A stretch of DNA of 64,000 bases, taken from positions 1 through 64,000 of the forward strand of contig JADBKE010000019.1 of the NCBI GenBank assembly GCA_014896535.1, read 5' to 3'. Positions 53,818 to 62,146 of this stretch are shown in pieces. Position 1 is the stretch's first letter; each line of letters begins with the position of its first letter. The DNA is from Candidatus Fermentithermobacillaceae bacterium. GTDB taxonomy: Bacteria > Bacillota > Sulfobacillia > Fermentithermobacillales > DUSS01. The notes under the pieces are model-generated. The model saw nothing but the letters and a program-made list of their open reading frames with translations. It did no database searches and was not told the DNA's origin. The position numbers were made by a program, and so were the translations under genes.

Positions 53818-54930
53818 GTGCAAAGAAGGACGAACGTCACAAGGGGAAAACCCGATTACATTCTTTTCTTCACCGTTCTGACGTTGCTTGCTTTGGGCAT
53901 AGTGATGGTGTTTTCCGCGAGCTTCGTGAGGGCCGAACGGTTTTACGGCTCGCGCTACTACTTTTTGGTTAGGCAGGTCATATGGGCGGCAATCGGCGTC
54001 ACCATGATGATGTTCTTCATGAACTTCGACTGCTGGCGCTTGCGACCGGTGATTCCGTATCTATACGGTCTTTCGTTGCTCCTTCTCGTGCTGGTGCTCA
54101 TACCGGGCATCGGCAAAATGGCCAATGAAGCCAGACGTTGGATCAAACTCGGGCCGATAAACCTGCAACCCGCCGAGCTTTCAAAGCTGACCACGCTGTT
54201 ATTCATGGCCGACAGCCTCGCCAGGAAAAAAGAAAGGGTGCGAGGGTTCTGGTCCGGCCTCTTCCCTTATCTGGTGCTCCTGGGCCTGACCTTCGCGCTC
54301 ATACTTGCCGAACCCGACCTGGGTACGGCGGTGGCGGTGGCCGCTTCGGCCGGAGTGATGGTGTTCGTAGCCGGCGCGAACATGTGGCACCTCGCTCTGG
54401 TAGGTGCTGGTGCGGTACCGGTACTGATCTGGGCCATTATGTCCTCAGAATACAGGCGCGAGCGATTCTTCGCTTTTCTCGATCCCTGGAAGGATCCCAT
54501 GGGTTCCGGGTTTCAGATCATTCAGGCCCTGTATGCTCTGGGTTCCGGGCACCTCTTCGGTACCGGCGTTGCCTATTCAAGGCAAAAATACTTTTACCTG
54601 CCGGAACCTCATACGGATTTCATATTCGCCATCATCGGGGAAGAACTCGGCTTCATAGGTTCCTTCGTGGTGTTGTTCTCGTTCTTCGTCATAGCATGGA
54701 GGGGTTACAGGACAGCTCTGGCAGCACCTGACAGGTTTTCCTGCATTCTAGCGGCGGGAACGACGTCCCTGGTGGTGGGGCAGGCCATCGTAAACATCGG
54801 TGTTGTGACGGGCTGTCTTCCCATCACCGGGATTCCCCTGCCGTTTTTGAGTTACGGGGGCTCCTCTCTCGTGGTAAGTCTGGTCTGTGTGGGGATTCTT
54901 CTCAACATTTCGCGTTATGCGGGGCGCTGA
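53818..54930 (+). CDS. FtsW/SpoVE-type SEDS glycosyltransferase
   Basis: 370 residues, about ten membrane helices, with the SEDS motifs ARRWIKLGPINLQPAELSKL, EPDLGTAVAVAASAG and GIPLPFLSYGGSSL. It polymerises lipid II with the class B PBP encoded four genes upstream. The cluster position matches spoVE in B. subtilis; the vegetative ftsW role cannot be excluded. GTG start at 53818 after CGGGAGG. Confidence 0.93.
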   Translation: MQRRTNVTRGKPDYILFFTVLTLLALGIVMVFSASFVRAERFYGSRYYFLVRQVIWAAIGVTMMMFFMNFDCWRLRPVIPYLYGLSLLLLVLVLIPGIGKMANEARRWIKLGPINLQPAELSKLTTLLFMADSLARKKERVRGFWSGLFPYLVLLGLTFALILAEPDLGTAVAVAASAGVMVFVAGANMWHLALVGAGAVPVLIWAIMSSEYRRERFFAFLDPWKDPMGSGFQIIQALYALGSGHLFGTGVAYSRQKYFYLPEPHTDFIFAIIGEELGFIGSFVVLFSFFVIAWRGYRTALAAPDRFSCILAAGTTSLVVGQAIVNIGVVTGCLPITGIPLPFLSYGGSSLVVSLVCVGILLNISRYAGR

Positions 54931-54945
54931 AAGGAGACTGGAGGA

Positions 54946-56067
54946 ATGAGGCTGGTCGTCTCGGGAGGCGGAACCGGGGGTCACATCTATCCGGGTCTCG
55001 CCGTTATCGAGGTTTTGAAGGAGATGGTTCCCGGATCCCGCATTCTCTACGTGGGCACGGCAGAGGGGATGGAGGCAGATATCGTACCGAAGCAAGGGAT
55101 CGAGTTTGCACGGGTGAGGTCCGGAGGCATCAGAGGGAAATCGCTCGTCAAGGCCATGGCCGGCGCCGTTCGCGCCGCGTTGGGTGTGAAAGATGCCTTC
55201 GGGATTTTGAGGGATTTCCGTCCCGACGTGGTGCTGGGGACCGGTGGGTATGTTTCGGGCCCCGTGATCCTCGCAGCGTGGACCCAGCGCATTCCCTGTG
55301 CGATTCAGGAGCAAAACTCGGTTCCTGGCAAGACCAACCTCATACTCGCCGGGTTCGTCCAGCGGATCTTTTGCGCATGGGAGAAAACCAGGACTTCTTT
55401 CCGCGGCAGCTCCAAGGTAATGGTCACGGGAAACCCCGTACGCAAAGCGGTGATCGAGGCCAAAAGAGACGATGGTTATCGCCGGTTCGGACTGGACCCG
55501 GGCAAGACCACCGTACTGTTGCTGGGCGGTTCGCGGGGGGCGATGACCCTGGCCGAGGCAGGTCTGAAAATAGCAGAAAGGGCGGACGACCTCGGCTTTC
55601 AAATGTTGTTTATCACGGGTAATCCGTATTTCGACATGGTCGCGGAAAAGTTGGGATGCCGGCCTCAGGAGGGAATAAAGAACGCAAAAGTCGGCAACGT
55701 TATCGTACAAGCCTACGTGTACGACATCGAATACGCTCTTGCCTGCGCGGACCTGGCAGTGTGCAGAGCCGGCGGGATGACGCTGGCGGAGGTTACCGCC
55801 CGGGGAATTCCCGCGGTAGTGGTTCCCTCGCCTAACGTTGCCGGAAACCACCAGGAGTACAACGCGAGAGCTCTGGAAGAGCTCGGGGCTTGTGAAGTGG
55901 TGACCGAGGCACGAGGGGCGGGGGCCGTCGCCGAAGCTTGCCTCGACTTGCTCGTGGATCGCGCTAAGATGGCGAGGATGGCGGAGGCGTCGAAGGCGGC
56001 GGGGAGGCCCCACGCAGCCGAGACGATAGTGAGGGAACTCATCAAACTCGCCAGGACCAGGCGCTGA
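54946..56067 (+). CDS. murG: Lipid II synthase MurG
   Basis: 373 residues. GT-B glycosyltransferase with GGGTGGHIYPGLAV, GTGGYVSGPVILAAW and the UDP-GlcNAc site CRAGGMTLAEVTARG. It adds GlcNAc to lipid I on the inner face of the membrane. ATG after GGAGG, 15 bases after the SEDS gene. The reading frame is clean to its end, unlike the murC remnant that follows. Confidence 0.96.
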   Translation: MRLVVSGGGTGGHIYPGLAVIEVLKEMVPGSRILYVGTAEGMEADIVPKQGIEFARVRSGGIRGKSLVKAMAGAVRAALGVKDAFGILRDFRPDVVLGTGGYVSGPVILAAWTQRIPCAIQEQNSVPGKTNLILAGFVQRIFCAWEKTRTSFRGSSKVMVTGNPVRKAVIEAKRDDGYRRFGLDPGKTTVLLLGGSRGAMTLAEAGLKIAERADDLGFQMLFITGNPYFDMVAEKLGCRPQEGIKNAKVGNVIVQAYVYDIEYALACADLAVCRAGGMTLAEVTARGIPAVVVPSPNVAGNHQEYNARALEELGACEVVTEARGAGAVAEACLDLLVDRAKMARMAEASKAAGRPHAAETIVRELIKLARTRR

Positions 56068-56106
56068 GAATAGCGTGAAAGAGACGCCAGCCGTTTGAGG
56101 TGAATT

Positions 56107-57530
56107 ATGAAGAAAGTACACTTCGTGGCCATTGGTGGACAGGGGATGTCCGGCATCGCCCGAATCCTCTTGCGGAGAGGGTACCAGGTCTCCGGATCCG
56201 ATCTCAAGGAATCGTCGGTCACCGAGCTTTTGAGAAAAGAGGGTGCCCAGACATTCATATAGGGCAATCGGAGGAAAACGTGGCTTCTGATGTGCGGTCC
56301 AGTAAGCCTCTCCGCAGATCCCCTGGCGGGAAAAACCTGTAGCGATGACGGCCTGCATCGCCGGGATTCCTCTGATTCCAAGCAGGGTGGACATGCTCGC
56401 AGGACCGGTAATCTGAAGGCGTGGCGGCTGCCGCTGCGGCCGGCAGCACACGGGAAATGACCAATTCGACCACTGTGGCTGTATGCCTCGCGTGGGTTTT
56501 GATGGTGAAGACCTGGAAAGAATCCGACTTTTCTCGTTCGTCGAGGGGCGCCGCAAAGAGCGGAAATTCGTGGCGGGAGGGAAGAGGACGCGATGCCGTC
56601 ATTGAGACGGGACGAGCTTGACGTGATCCTTCTCAAAAACCATCCCCGATCGCCGCCACGCCATCGTGACGAACATCGATGATGACCATTTGGACTACTG
56701 TGGATCTGTAGAAAACCTGGAGCAGTTTTCGCGCTTCGCGAGGGGGGTAGGCGAGGGAGGGTAAAGGTTGTGTACAACGCCGACGATCCGAGCGCTTCCG
56801 AAAAGCTTTGTGCGGGCGGAACAACTGCGTCGGCTACTCGCTGGCAAGCAACGGGGATCTTTTCGAGCTACGGGTCTCGTCCCGAACGGCCAAAGTTCTT
56901 CCTCGAACACACTTGGGCGCATCACACTGCAGGTGCAGTTGCTCGAACTGATCCGCAAGCCGGGCCGGCATGACGTCCATCTCGATGCTGGCTGGCCGCG
57001 TCCGGTGGCGGCGACGGTTTCCCACCCTCGGGCGAGGGTGAGTCGCTTCGAGCTTTGAAATCTTTTCCAGGCGTGAAGAGGCGCTCCTGCAGAGGACGGT
57101 CTGTTCCAGGGACTGCGAGCGGCTGCTTGCTGGACGATTTTCGGGCAAACCATCCTTCGAACGAAACCGGGCCAGCCTCAGCGCCGTGCGTGGAAGCCGG
57201 GCGCCGCAAGTCAAAAAGATCCGGTTGTCTTTCAGCCGCAACGGGCATGAGCCAATTGGTGATTATTACTGGGCGACATTTGGGACTTTGGCTGCCAGGC
57301 GACGCCCGGTTATCACTCAGCAATTCACGCTTCTGGTCCGGAGAGTGCCTTGTAAGAGGGGGCGTGACGTGCCGGGCTTTTGTACTTCAGAGCGGTCGAG
57401 TCTTTGGTGTGCCGAGGCAGTCCGGCATTGTCCTGATACAATAGGCTGCAGCTGTGGCTGCAAAAGAGCTGGTCCGGGGCGATACTCACTCACCAGGCGC
57501 GGGGACACTCTTCAAGAAATCTCAATTGAG
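56107..57530 (+). pseudogene. murC: murC wreck (UDP-MurNAc-L-alanine ligase), many frameshifts and stops
   Basis: A normal start (GAGGTG, ATG at 56107) gives [20 protein letters not shown] and stops at TAG 56260. MurC motifs then go on in order but in changing frames: [13 protein letters not shown] from 56256, IAGIPLIPSRVDMLAG from 56354, the P-loop remnant AHGK followed by TGA at 56458, TNIDDDHLDY near 56670, VVYNADDPSA at 56767-56796, SFPGVKRR at 57061, LLDDFRANHPS at 57127, VVFQPQRA at 57224, and the C-terminal GD-x5-GAGTLFK near 57478. At least nine frame changes plus substitutions, so no active enzyme can come from this sequence. True decay or local sequence error are both possible. murB is not found here. 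Confidence 0.9.
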
Positions 57531-57735
57531 GACTCCATGACCCCTTGTAACGCAAAGGCACCACTGAACTGACGGGGTGGGGCAGCCCCTGGAAAACACT
57601 GCGGTGGCTTTGGCTCCTAGGCCTGTGGACCACCAACCCTCCTTTCGCCAATGACCTGATTGCATTTTTTCGTAGAGTGGTAGCGCGGATGGCCCGGTTC
57701 GTGATCGAAAGGGTGGTGCACCCGTCAGAGGAAGC
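57531..57735 (+). other. Region between murC wreck and murA, with out-of-frame murA 5' end
   Basis: An ATG at 57689 begins MARFVIE, the expected first residues of MurA. The frame is then lost: GAAAGGGTGGTGCACCC does not connect to the GGAPVRGSVSVSGAKN frame that runs into murA. The 150 bases before it hold no gene and are too short for murB. Confidence 0.65.
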
Positions 57736-58950
57736 GTGTCGGTGAGCGGGGCGAAAAATGCGGTCTTGCCCATGATGGCCGCATCTGTGATGGCGTCCAG
57801 GCCTTGTCTCATACAGAATGCGCCGCACCTGGTAGATGTGGAGGTAATGGCCGCTATTTTGACTTCCATCGGCGTCCACGTGCGCTGGACCGGGGTCACC
57901 GGGAGCGACCTTTATATCGACCCGTCGGGGCTAAGGAGCCACGTCGTGGATGAGGCGTTGATGCGAAAGGTACGGTCCTCGATATTCTTGATGGGACCTC
58001 TTCTCGCAAAATTAGGAAAGGTGGAGGTGTCGCATCCGGGAGGTTGCGACATCGGGCCAAGGCCCATCGATTTGCATCTCAAGGGACTGCGGGCCATGGG
58101 CGCGCGGTTCGAGGAATCTCACGGAAGGATCCTGGGTGTGGCGGAGTCCTGGAAAGGGGTGGACATACACCTGGACATCCCCAGCGTGGGAGCTACCGAG
58201 AATATCATGATGGGTGCCTGCCTGGCCGAGGGTGTGACCATTATCAGAAACGCCGCCAAAGAGCCTGAGATCGTAGACCTTCAGGGGTTCTTAAACTCCA
58301 TGGGTGCTTCGGTGCGCGGCGCGGGCACCGACGTCATAAGGGTGGAGGGTTTGAAGTCGCTGAAGGGCGCGGTTTACTCGGTGATGCCCGACCGCATAGA
58401 AGCCGGTACTTTCATGGCGATGGCCGCCATAACCGGCGGCGAAATCTGGATAAGGAACGCCATCGCCGAACACGTTCAGGCCGTTATCGCGAAGCTTCGG
58501 GAAACCGGGGCTGATGTGATCGAGAAGCCCGATGGCTTGTTCGTAAGGGGACCCAGAAGGCCATTGCCCACCGATGTTAAGACGCTCCCGTACCCCGGGT
58601 TTCCCACAGACATGCAGCCTCAAATGATGGCCCTGCTTACGTTGGCGGATGGCACCTCGGTAATTACAGAGACGGTTTTTGACTCCAGGTTCAAGCAGGC
58701 AGAGGAGCTCGGGAGGATGGGAGCGCGAATCCGAGTGGACGGACGAACGGCGATAATCAAGGGAGTGCCCGCGCTATCCGGAGCGCAGGTGGAAGCGACG
58801 GACCTTCGCAGCGGCGCCTCTCTGGTTCTGGCTGCGCTCGCCGCCGAGGGAGTCACGGTCGTCACGGGTATTCAGAATCTGGACCGAGGGTATGAGAAAT
58901 TCGAGGACAAGATAAGGGCTCTCGGTGGCAACATCGCGAGGGTTGATTAA
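57736..58950 (+). CDS. murA: UDP-GlcNAc 1-carboxyvinyltransferase MurA, 5' end frameshifted
   Basis: 404 residues in the open frame, about 15 short of normal. Catalytic Lys/Asn in VSGAKNAVLP, catalytic Cys in HPGGCDIGPRP, and PDRIEAGTFMAMAAITGG are intact. The natural N-terminal strand (MARFVIE from 57689) is in another frame. The GTG at 57736 has only a weak GAGG four bases upstream. Either a shortened enzyme is made or the lesion is a sequence error. MurA makes the first committed precursor of peptidoglycan. The end overlaps divIB. Confidence 0.88.
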   Translation: MSVSGAKNAVLPMMAASVMASRPCLIQNAPHLVDVEVMAAILTSIGVHVRWTGVTGSDLYIDPSGLRSHVVDEALMRKVRSSIFLMGPLLAKLGKVEVSHPGGCDIGPRPIDLHLKGLRAMGARFEESHGRILGVAESWKGVDIHLDIPSVGATENIMMGACLAEGVTIIRNAAKEPEIVDLQGFLNSMGASVRGAGTDVIRVEGLKSLKGAVYSVMPDRIEAGTFMAMAAITGGEIWIRNAIAEHVQAVIAKLRETGADVIEKPDGLFVRGPRRPLPTDVKTLPYPGFPTDMQPQMMALLTLADGTSVITETVFDSRFKQAEELGRMGARIRVDGRTAIIKGVPALSGAQVEATDLRSGASLVLAALAAEGVTVVTGIQNLDRGYEKFEDKIRALGGNIARVD

Positions 58951-59713
58951 AATCGGATTCGCAGGGGTTGAACTTCACGTCAACGGGGGTGGACCGTTGA
59001 AGTCTGGCCTCTTTTCCTTCCTGGGTCTGGTGTTCCTTTTTATGGTTGGCGGGTTCCTATTTCTCCGGTCGCCTTACTTTTCCATAAGGGAAGTAAGGGT
59101 TGATGGCTGTGTGGCCGTTTCGAGAGAGGAAGTCCTGCAGCTCGCCGGCATCCGCGAAGGGATGAACATTTTTGCCGTGAATTTGGACAAGACCCAGGAG
59201 GTTCTGGAGTGCTCCCCCTTGATAAAGAGGGCCGATGTCAAGAGAGAGCTGCCCTCGACAATCTATATCCGAATCGAAGAACGCAAACCCGTGGCTCTGG
59301 TCGTTTCCGGAGGGAAGCTCTGGCTTGTGGATGCGGAGGGGAAGGTCCTGGGGGAAGATAACGGCAAGGTCCCCGGGCTTGTAGCTATCGTGGGCGTTTC
59401 CGGAAGCGTCTCCACCGGATCTCGTCTGGAAGGCAAGGAGTTAGAAGCCCTTGCGTGCGTGCGTGCCATGGGTCCGCTGACCAGACGCGCATCCTCTGAA
59501 ATCCAGCTTCGCGGTGATGAGCTGGTGCTGTTGCTCAAAGACGGAGGTGCCCTGGTTTATCTGGGGGAGCCCGACGCGGGTCTGCGGGGCCGCCTAGAAT
59601 CCCTGGAATCCGTGCTCAGCGCCCTTGGGCCTCAGGACTTGCCGAGAGTAGACTACATAGAGCTCCGGTATGGAAAGCCTTCCGTGAGGTTCCGGGACCG
59701 AATGGTCAAGTAA
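58925..59713 (+). CDS. Cell division protein FtsQ/DivIB
   Basis: About 262 residues: membrane helix (FSFLGLVFLFMVGGFLFL), POTRA domain (FSIREVRVDGCVAVSREEV) and FtsQ domain (PSTIYIRIEERKPVALVV). It bridges FtsL and the septal synthases outside the membrane. The GTG start lies 26 bases inside murA, implying coupling; a TTG at 58943 is an alternative. Confidence 0.9.
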   Translation: MATSRGLIKIGFAGVELHVNGGGPLKSGLFSFLGLVFLFMVGGFLFLRSPYFSIREVRVDGCVAVSREEVLQLAGIREGMNIFAVNLDKTQEVLECSPLIKRADVKRELPSTIYIRIEERKPVALVVSGGKLWLVDAEGKVLGEDNGKVPGLVAIVGVSGSVSTGSRLEGKELEALACVRAMGPLTRRASSEIQLRGDELVLLLKDGGALVYLGEPDAGLRGRLESLESVLSALGPQDLPRVDYIELRYGKPSVRFRDRMVK

Positions 59714-59788
59714 CCTGCTTCGGAGCCACCGGGTTATGGTATCTTTGAAGGGAAGTTGTTGAGCGGAGCGAGAACAGGGGGGATGGGC

Positions 59789-60505
59789 GTGTCAAATCGG
59801 GGCACGCAGCTCATTTTAAGCGTGGTCCTCATGATCTTCGGTTTTATGCTCGCTCTTCAATTGAAGGCGCGGCCGGCGATAACCGCGAACATTTCGTACC
59901 AGAGAGCGGCGGAGCTCACGGCGCTCCTCAAGGCCGTTGAAGAAGAAAGAAACTCCCTCAGGGAGGAGGTCAAGCAGTTAAGAGACCGCCTGGCGGAGAG
60001 CGCCGCTGGACTCAGCCGGGAACAAGCTCTCAGGGAAGAGCTTTCAAAGGCCAGGATCTTGGCGGGCTTGGCCGATGTGAAGGGTCCCGGCGTAATAGTG
60101 CAGATGACCGATTCCAAGAAACCGTCAACAGCAGGTCAGGATCCCAACGTTTACCTGATCCACGACGATGATGTTCGCGCCGTGGTCAACGAACTTTTCA
60201 GCGCAGGCGCCGAGGCCGTCAGCATCAACGGTCAGCGGTTCGTTGCCACGACGGAGATAAGGTGTGCGGGTCCCGTTTTTATGATCAACGGCGTAAGGGT
60301 CGCCCCTCCCATCGAAATACGGGCGATAGGGGACCCGGAGACCCTCGACTCGGCCTTGCACTTGCGGGGAGGAGTCATAGACAACTTGGCCTTATGGGGC
60401 ATCGAGGTCAAAGTGAAACGGGAAGAGGAAGTTTTGGTTCCCGCATATAACGGTACGCTGCAGTTCAAGTACGCCAGGCCCGTAAAGGCGGAGGGAACGC
60501 GCTGA
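59789..60505 (+). CDS. DUF881 family protein
   Basis: About 238 residues. One N-terminal helix (LILSVVLMIFGFMLAL), a coiled coil (EERNSLREEVKQLRDRL), and the DUF881 core (LADVKGPGVIVQMTDS, DDDVRAVVNELFSAGAEA, NGQRFVATTEIRCAGP). Like ylxW/ylxX of B. subtilis it lies between divIB and sbp; function unknown. A GTG at 59789 is six bases after AGGGGGG; the ATG at 59783 touches that site. Confidence 0.88.
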   Translation: MSNRGTQLILSVVLMIFGFMLALQLKARPAITANISYQRAAELTALLKAVEEERNSLREEVKQLRDRLAESAAGLSREQALREELSKARILAGLADVKGPGVIVQMTDSKKPSTAGQDPNVYLIHDDDVRAVVNELFSAGAEAVSINGQRFVATTEIRCAGPVFMINGVRVAPPIEIRAIGDPETLDSALHLRGGVIDNLALWGIEVKVKREEEVLVPAYNGTLQFKYARPVKAEGTR

Positions 60506-60849
60506 TGTGGATGATTCTGGGCGGTCTTCTCCTCGGGATTCTCATCGGCTTTCATCTGCCCGTTCAAATCCCTCAGAGCGTGGCCAGGTATCTGGCGGTG
60601 AGCGTCCTTGCCGGCCTGGACACGGCTTTCGGGGGGTTGAGAGCTACTTTGGAGGGAGATTTTGATACCGCTATATTCGTCAGCGGCTTTCTGGCCAATA
60701 CGGTTCTGGCGGCGCTTCTGACTTACGCCGGTGATCTCCTCGGGCTCGAGCTGTACCTGGCGGCCGTATTTGCATTTGGCGTTCGAATTTTTACGAACCT
60801 GGCTATGATCAGGCGGCACCTGATCAAACGTCTCGCAAAAAACAGGTGA
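60505..60849 (+). CDS. Small basic protein (DUF1290, Sbp-like)
   Basis: 114 residues with three membrane helices and the family start [20 protein letters not shown]. Shares a base of stop/start with DUF881 (TGATG-type overlap). Usually sits between DUF881 and ftsA/ftsZ; function not known. Its last codons form the first copy of the repeat that recurs before ftsZ. Confidence 0.88.
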   Translation: MWMILGGLLLGILIGFHLPVQIPQSVARYLAVSVLAGLDTAFGGLRATLEGDFDTAIFVSGFLANTVLAALLTYAGDLLGLELYLAAVFAFGVRIFTNLAMIRRHLIKRLAKNR

Positions 60850-60925
60850 AAGTGCGCCGCGAGGTACCTCGCCTCGTCGGCGGTCCAGGCACCTGGTCAA
60901 ACGTACCGCAAAAAACAGGTGAAAG
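60817..60925 (+). repeat. 36-base direct repeat pair with hairpin arms before ftsZ
   Basis: Copies at 60817-60852 and 60890-60925 share 33 of 36 bases, 73 bases apart. Each begins CACCTG and has CAGGTG near its end, so each can fold into a 6-bp stem. The first copy covers the end of the DUF1290 gene; the second is noncoding and lies 44 bases before the ftsZ start. Confidence 0.85.
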
Positions 60926-60968
60926 CCGAGAAGACGTGGAAATCCATGCTCCTGGGAGGGCGAGGGTG

Positions 60969-62042
60969 ATGAAGCTTCTCGAAGACGGGGAAACAAGATA
61001 CGCATCGCTCAAAGTAGTCGGCATCGGTGGAGGCGGTACTAACGCCGTTAACAGAATGATCGAGGCGGGAATCCGCGGAGTCGACTTCATCGCCATCAAC
61101 ACCGATGCTCAGACCCTCAACCTGTCCAAAGCCAAGGTAAAAATCCAGATCGGCAAGAACCTCACCCGGGGGCTTGGGGCGGGAGCCAATCCCGAGGTTG
61201 GGCTCAGAGCCGCCGAGGAATCGCGGGAAGAGATTTTGAACCACGTCAAAGGCGCGGACATGGTATTCATAACTGCTGGCATGGGAGGAGGAACGGGTAC
61301 GGGAGGGGCTCCCGTGGTCGCGCAGATTTGCAAGGAAGTAGGGGCCCTTACCATCGGTGTCGTGACCAAACCCTTCAGCTTCGAGGGAAAAAGGCGGATG
61401 AGCGTAGCTGAGCAGGGTATAGAAAAGCTGAGACAGGCGGTGGACACCCTCATCGTGATACCCAACGATAGATTGCTCCAGGTGATGGACAAGCGTGCGT
61501 CGATTCTGGAAGCTTTCGCCGTGGCCGATGAGGTTTTGCGCCACGGAGTCCAGGGCATTTCGGACCTGGTGTGCGTACCCGGCCTCATAAATCTGGATTT
61601 TGCCGACGTAAGAACCATTATGATGGATACAGGTTCAGCTCTTATGGGCATAGGGGTAGGTCATGGTGAGTCCAGGGCCATAGATGCGGCAAACCAGGCA
61701 ATCTCGAGCCCGCTTTTGGAAACCACTATCGAAGGTGCCAAGGGGATCCTCATCAACATTACGGGCGGCCCCGACCTCGGTTTGTTTGAGGTGAACGAAG
61801 CAGCTCAGGTCATCATCAACGCCGCCGATCCCGAAGCCAACATCATATTCGGTGCCGTTATCGACGAGAAACTTCAGGACGAGGTCAGGATCACGGTTAT
61901 CGCCACTGGATTCGAGCGAAAGCCGAAACCCGCGGACACACGTCGGCAGCCGATCCTCGATGACAGCGAGCTTTTCGAGGTACCCGTCTTCTTGAGGTCG
62001 AAAACCTCCGACAAGCCGCCGAAAAAAGACACTTTGCGGTAG
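60969..62042 (+). CDS. ftsZ: Cell division protein FtsZ
   Basis: About 357 residues. Tubulin-like GTPase with [28 protein letters not shown] and NDRLLQVMD. The short C-terminal tail [15 protein letters not shown] is the binding peptide for FtsA, SepF and other partners. The ATG at 60969 follows GGGAGGGCGAGGG; the frame is open upstream through the second repeat copy, but that extension is not FtsZ-like. ftsA is not between DUF1290 and ftsZ. Confidence 0.96.
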   Translation: MKLLEDGETRYASLKVVGIGGGGTNAVNRMIEAGIRGVDFIAINTDAQTLNLSKAKVKIQIGKNLTRGLGAGANPEVGLRAAEESREEILNHVKGADMVFITAGMGGGTGTGGAPVVAQICKEVGALTIGVVTKPFSFEGKRRMSVAEQGIEKLRQAVDTLIVIPNDRLLQVMDKRASILEAFAVADEVLRHGVQGISDLVCVPGLINLDFADVRTIMMDTGSALMGIGVGHGESRAIDAANQAISSPLLETTIEGAKGILINITGGPDLGLFEVNEAAQVIINAADPEANIIFGAVIDEKLQDEVRITVIATGFERKPKPADTRRQPILDDSELFEVPVFLRSKTSDKPPKKDTLR

Positions 62043-62047
62043 TCCTT

Positions 62048-62080
62048 TTGACAAGTCTCGTCCTCCGCCACTGCTATGAT
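62048..62080 (+). promoter_or_regulatory. spoIIG-type promoter with long spacer
   Basis: A consensus TTGACA (62048-62053) and TATGAT (62075-62080) are separated by 21 bases. The B. subtilis spoIIG promoter is known for a similar 22-base spacer and is activated by Spo0A~P. A near 0A-box (TCCGACA, 62007-62013) lies about 35 bases upstream of the -35. The hexamers are seen; Spo0A control is inferred. Confidence 0.65.
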
Positions 62081-62146
62081 CGATGCCGACCTGGTCATAT
62101 CCGGGTCATGTCCGGAATAGTCATTATTCCCGGGGAAGGGTTGGAC

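Noticed and set aside
54748-56556. Minus-strand ORF of 602 codons opposite murG and the murC wreck
   Set aside because: Shadow of murG for most of its length; composition is arginine/proline-rich and not protein-like. It does not explain the murC region.
57531-57688. murB remnant between murC and murA
   Set aside because: The gap is about 150 bases and shows no MurB motif; in clostridia murB often lies elsewhere.
60846-60968. Extended FtsZ N-terminus starting in the DUF1290 gene
   Set aside because: The added residues come from the repeat unit and are unlike FtsZ; a strong ribosome site precedes ATG 60969.
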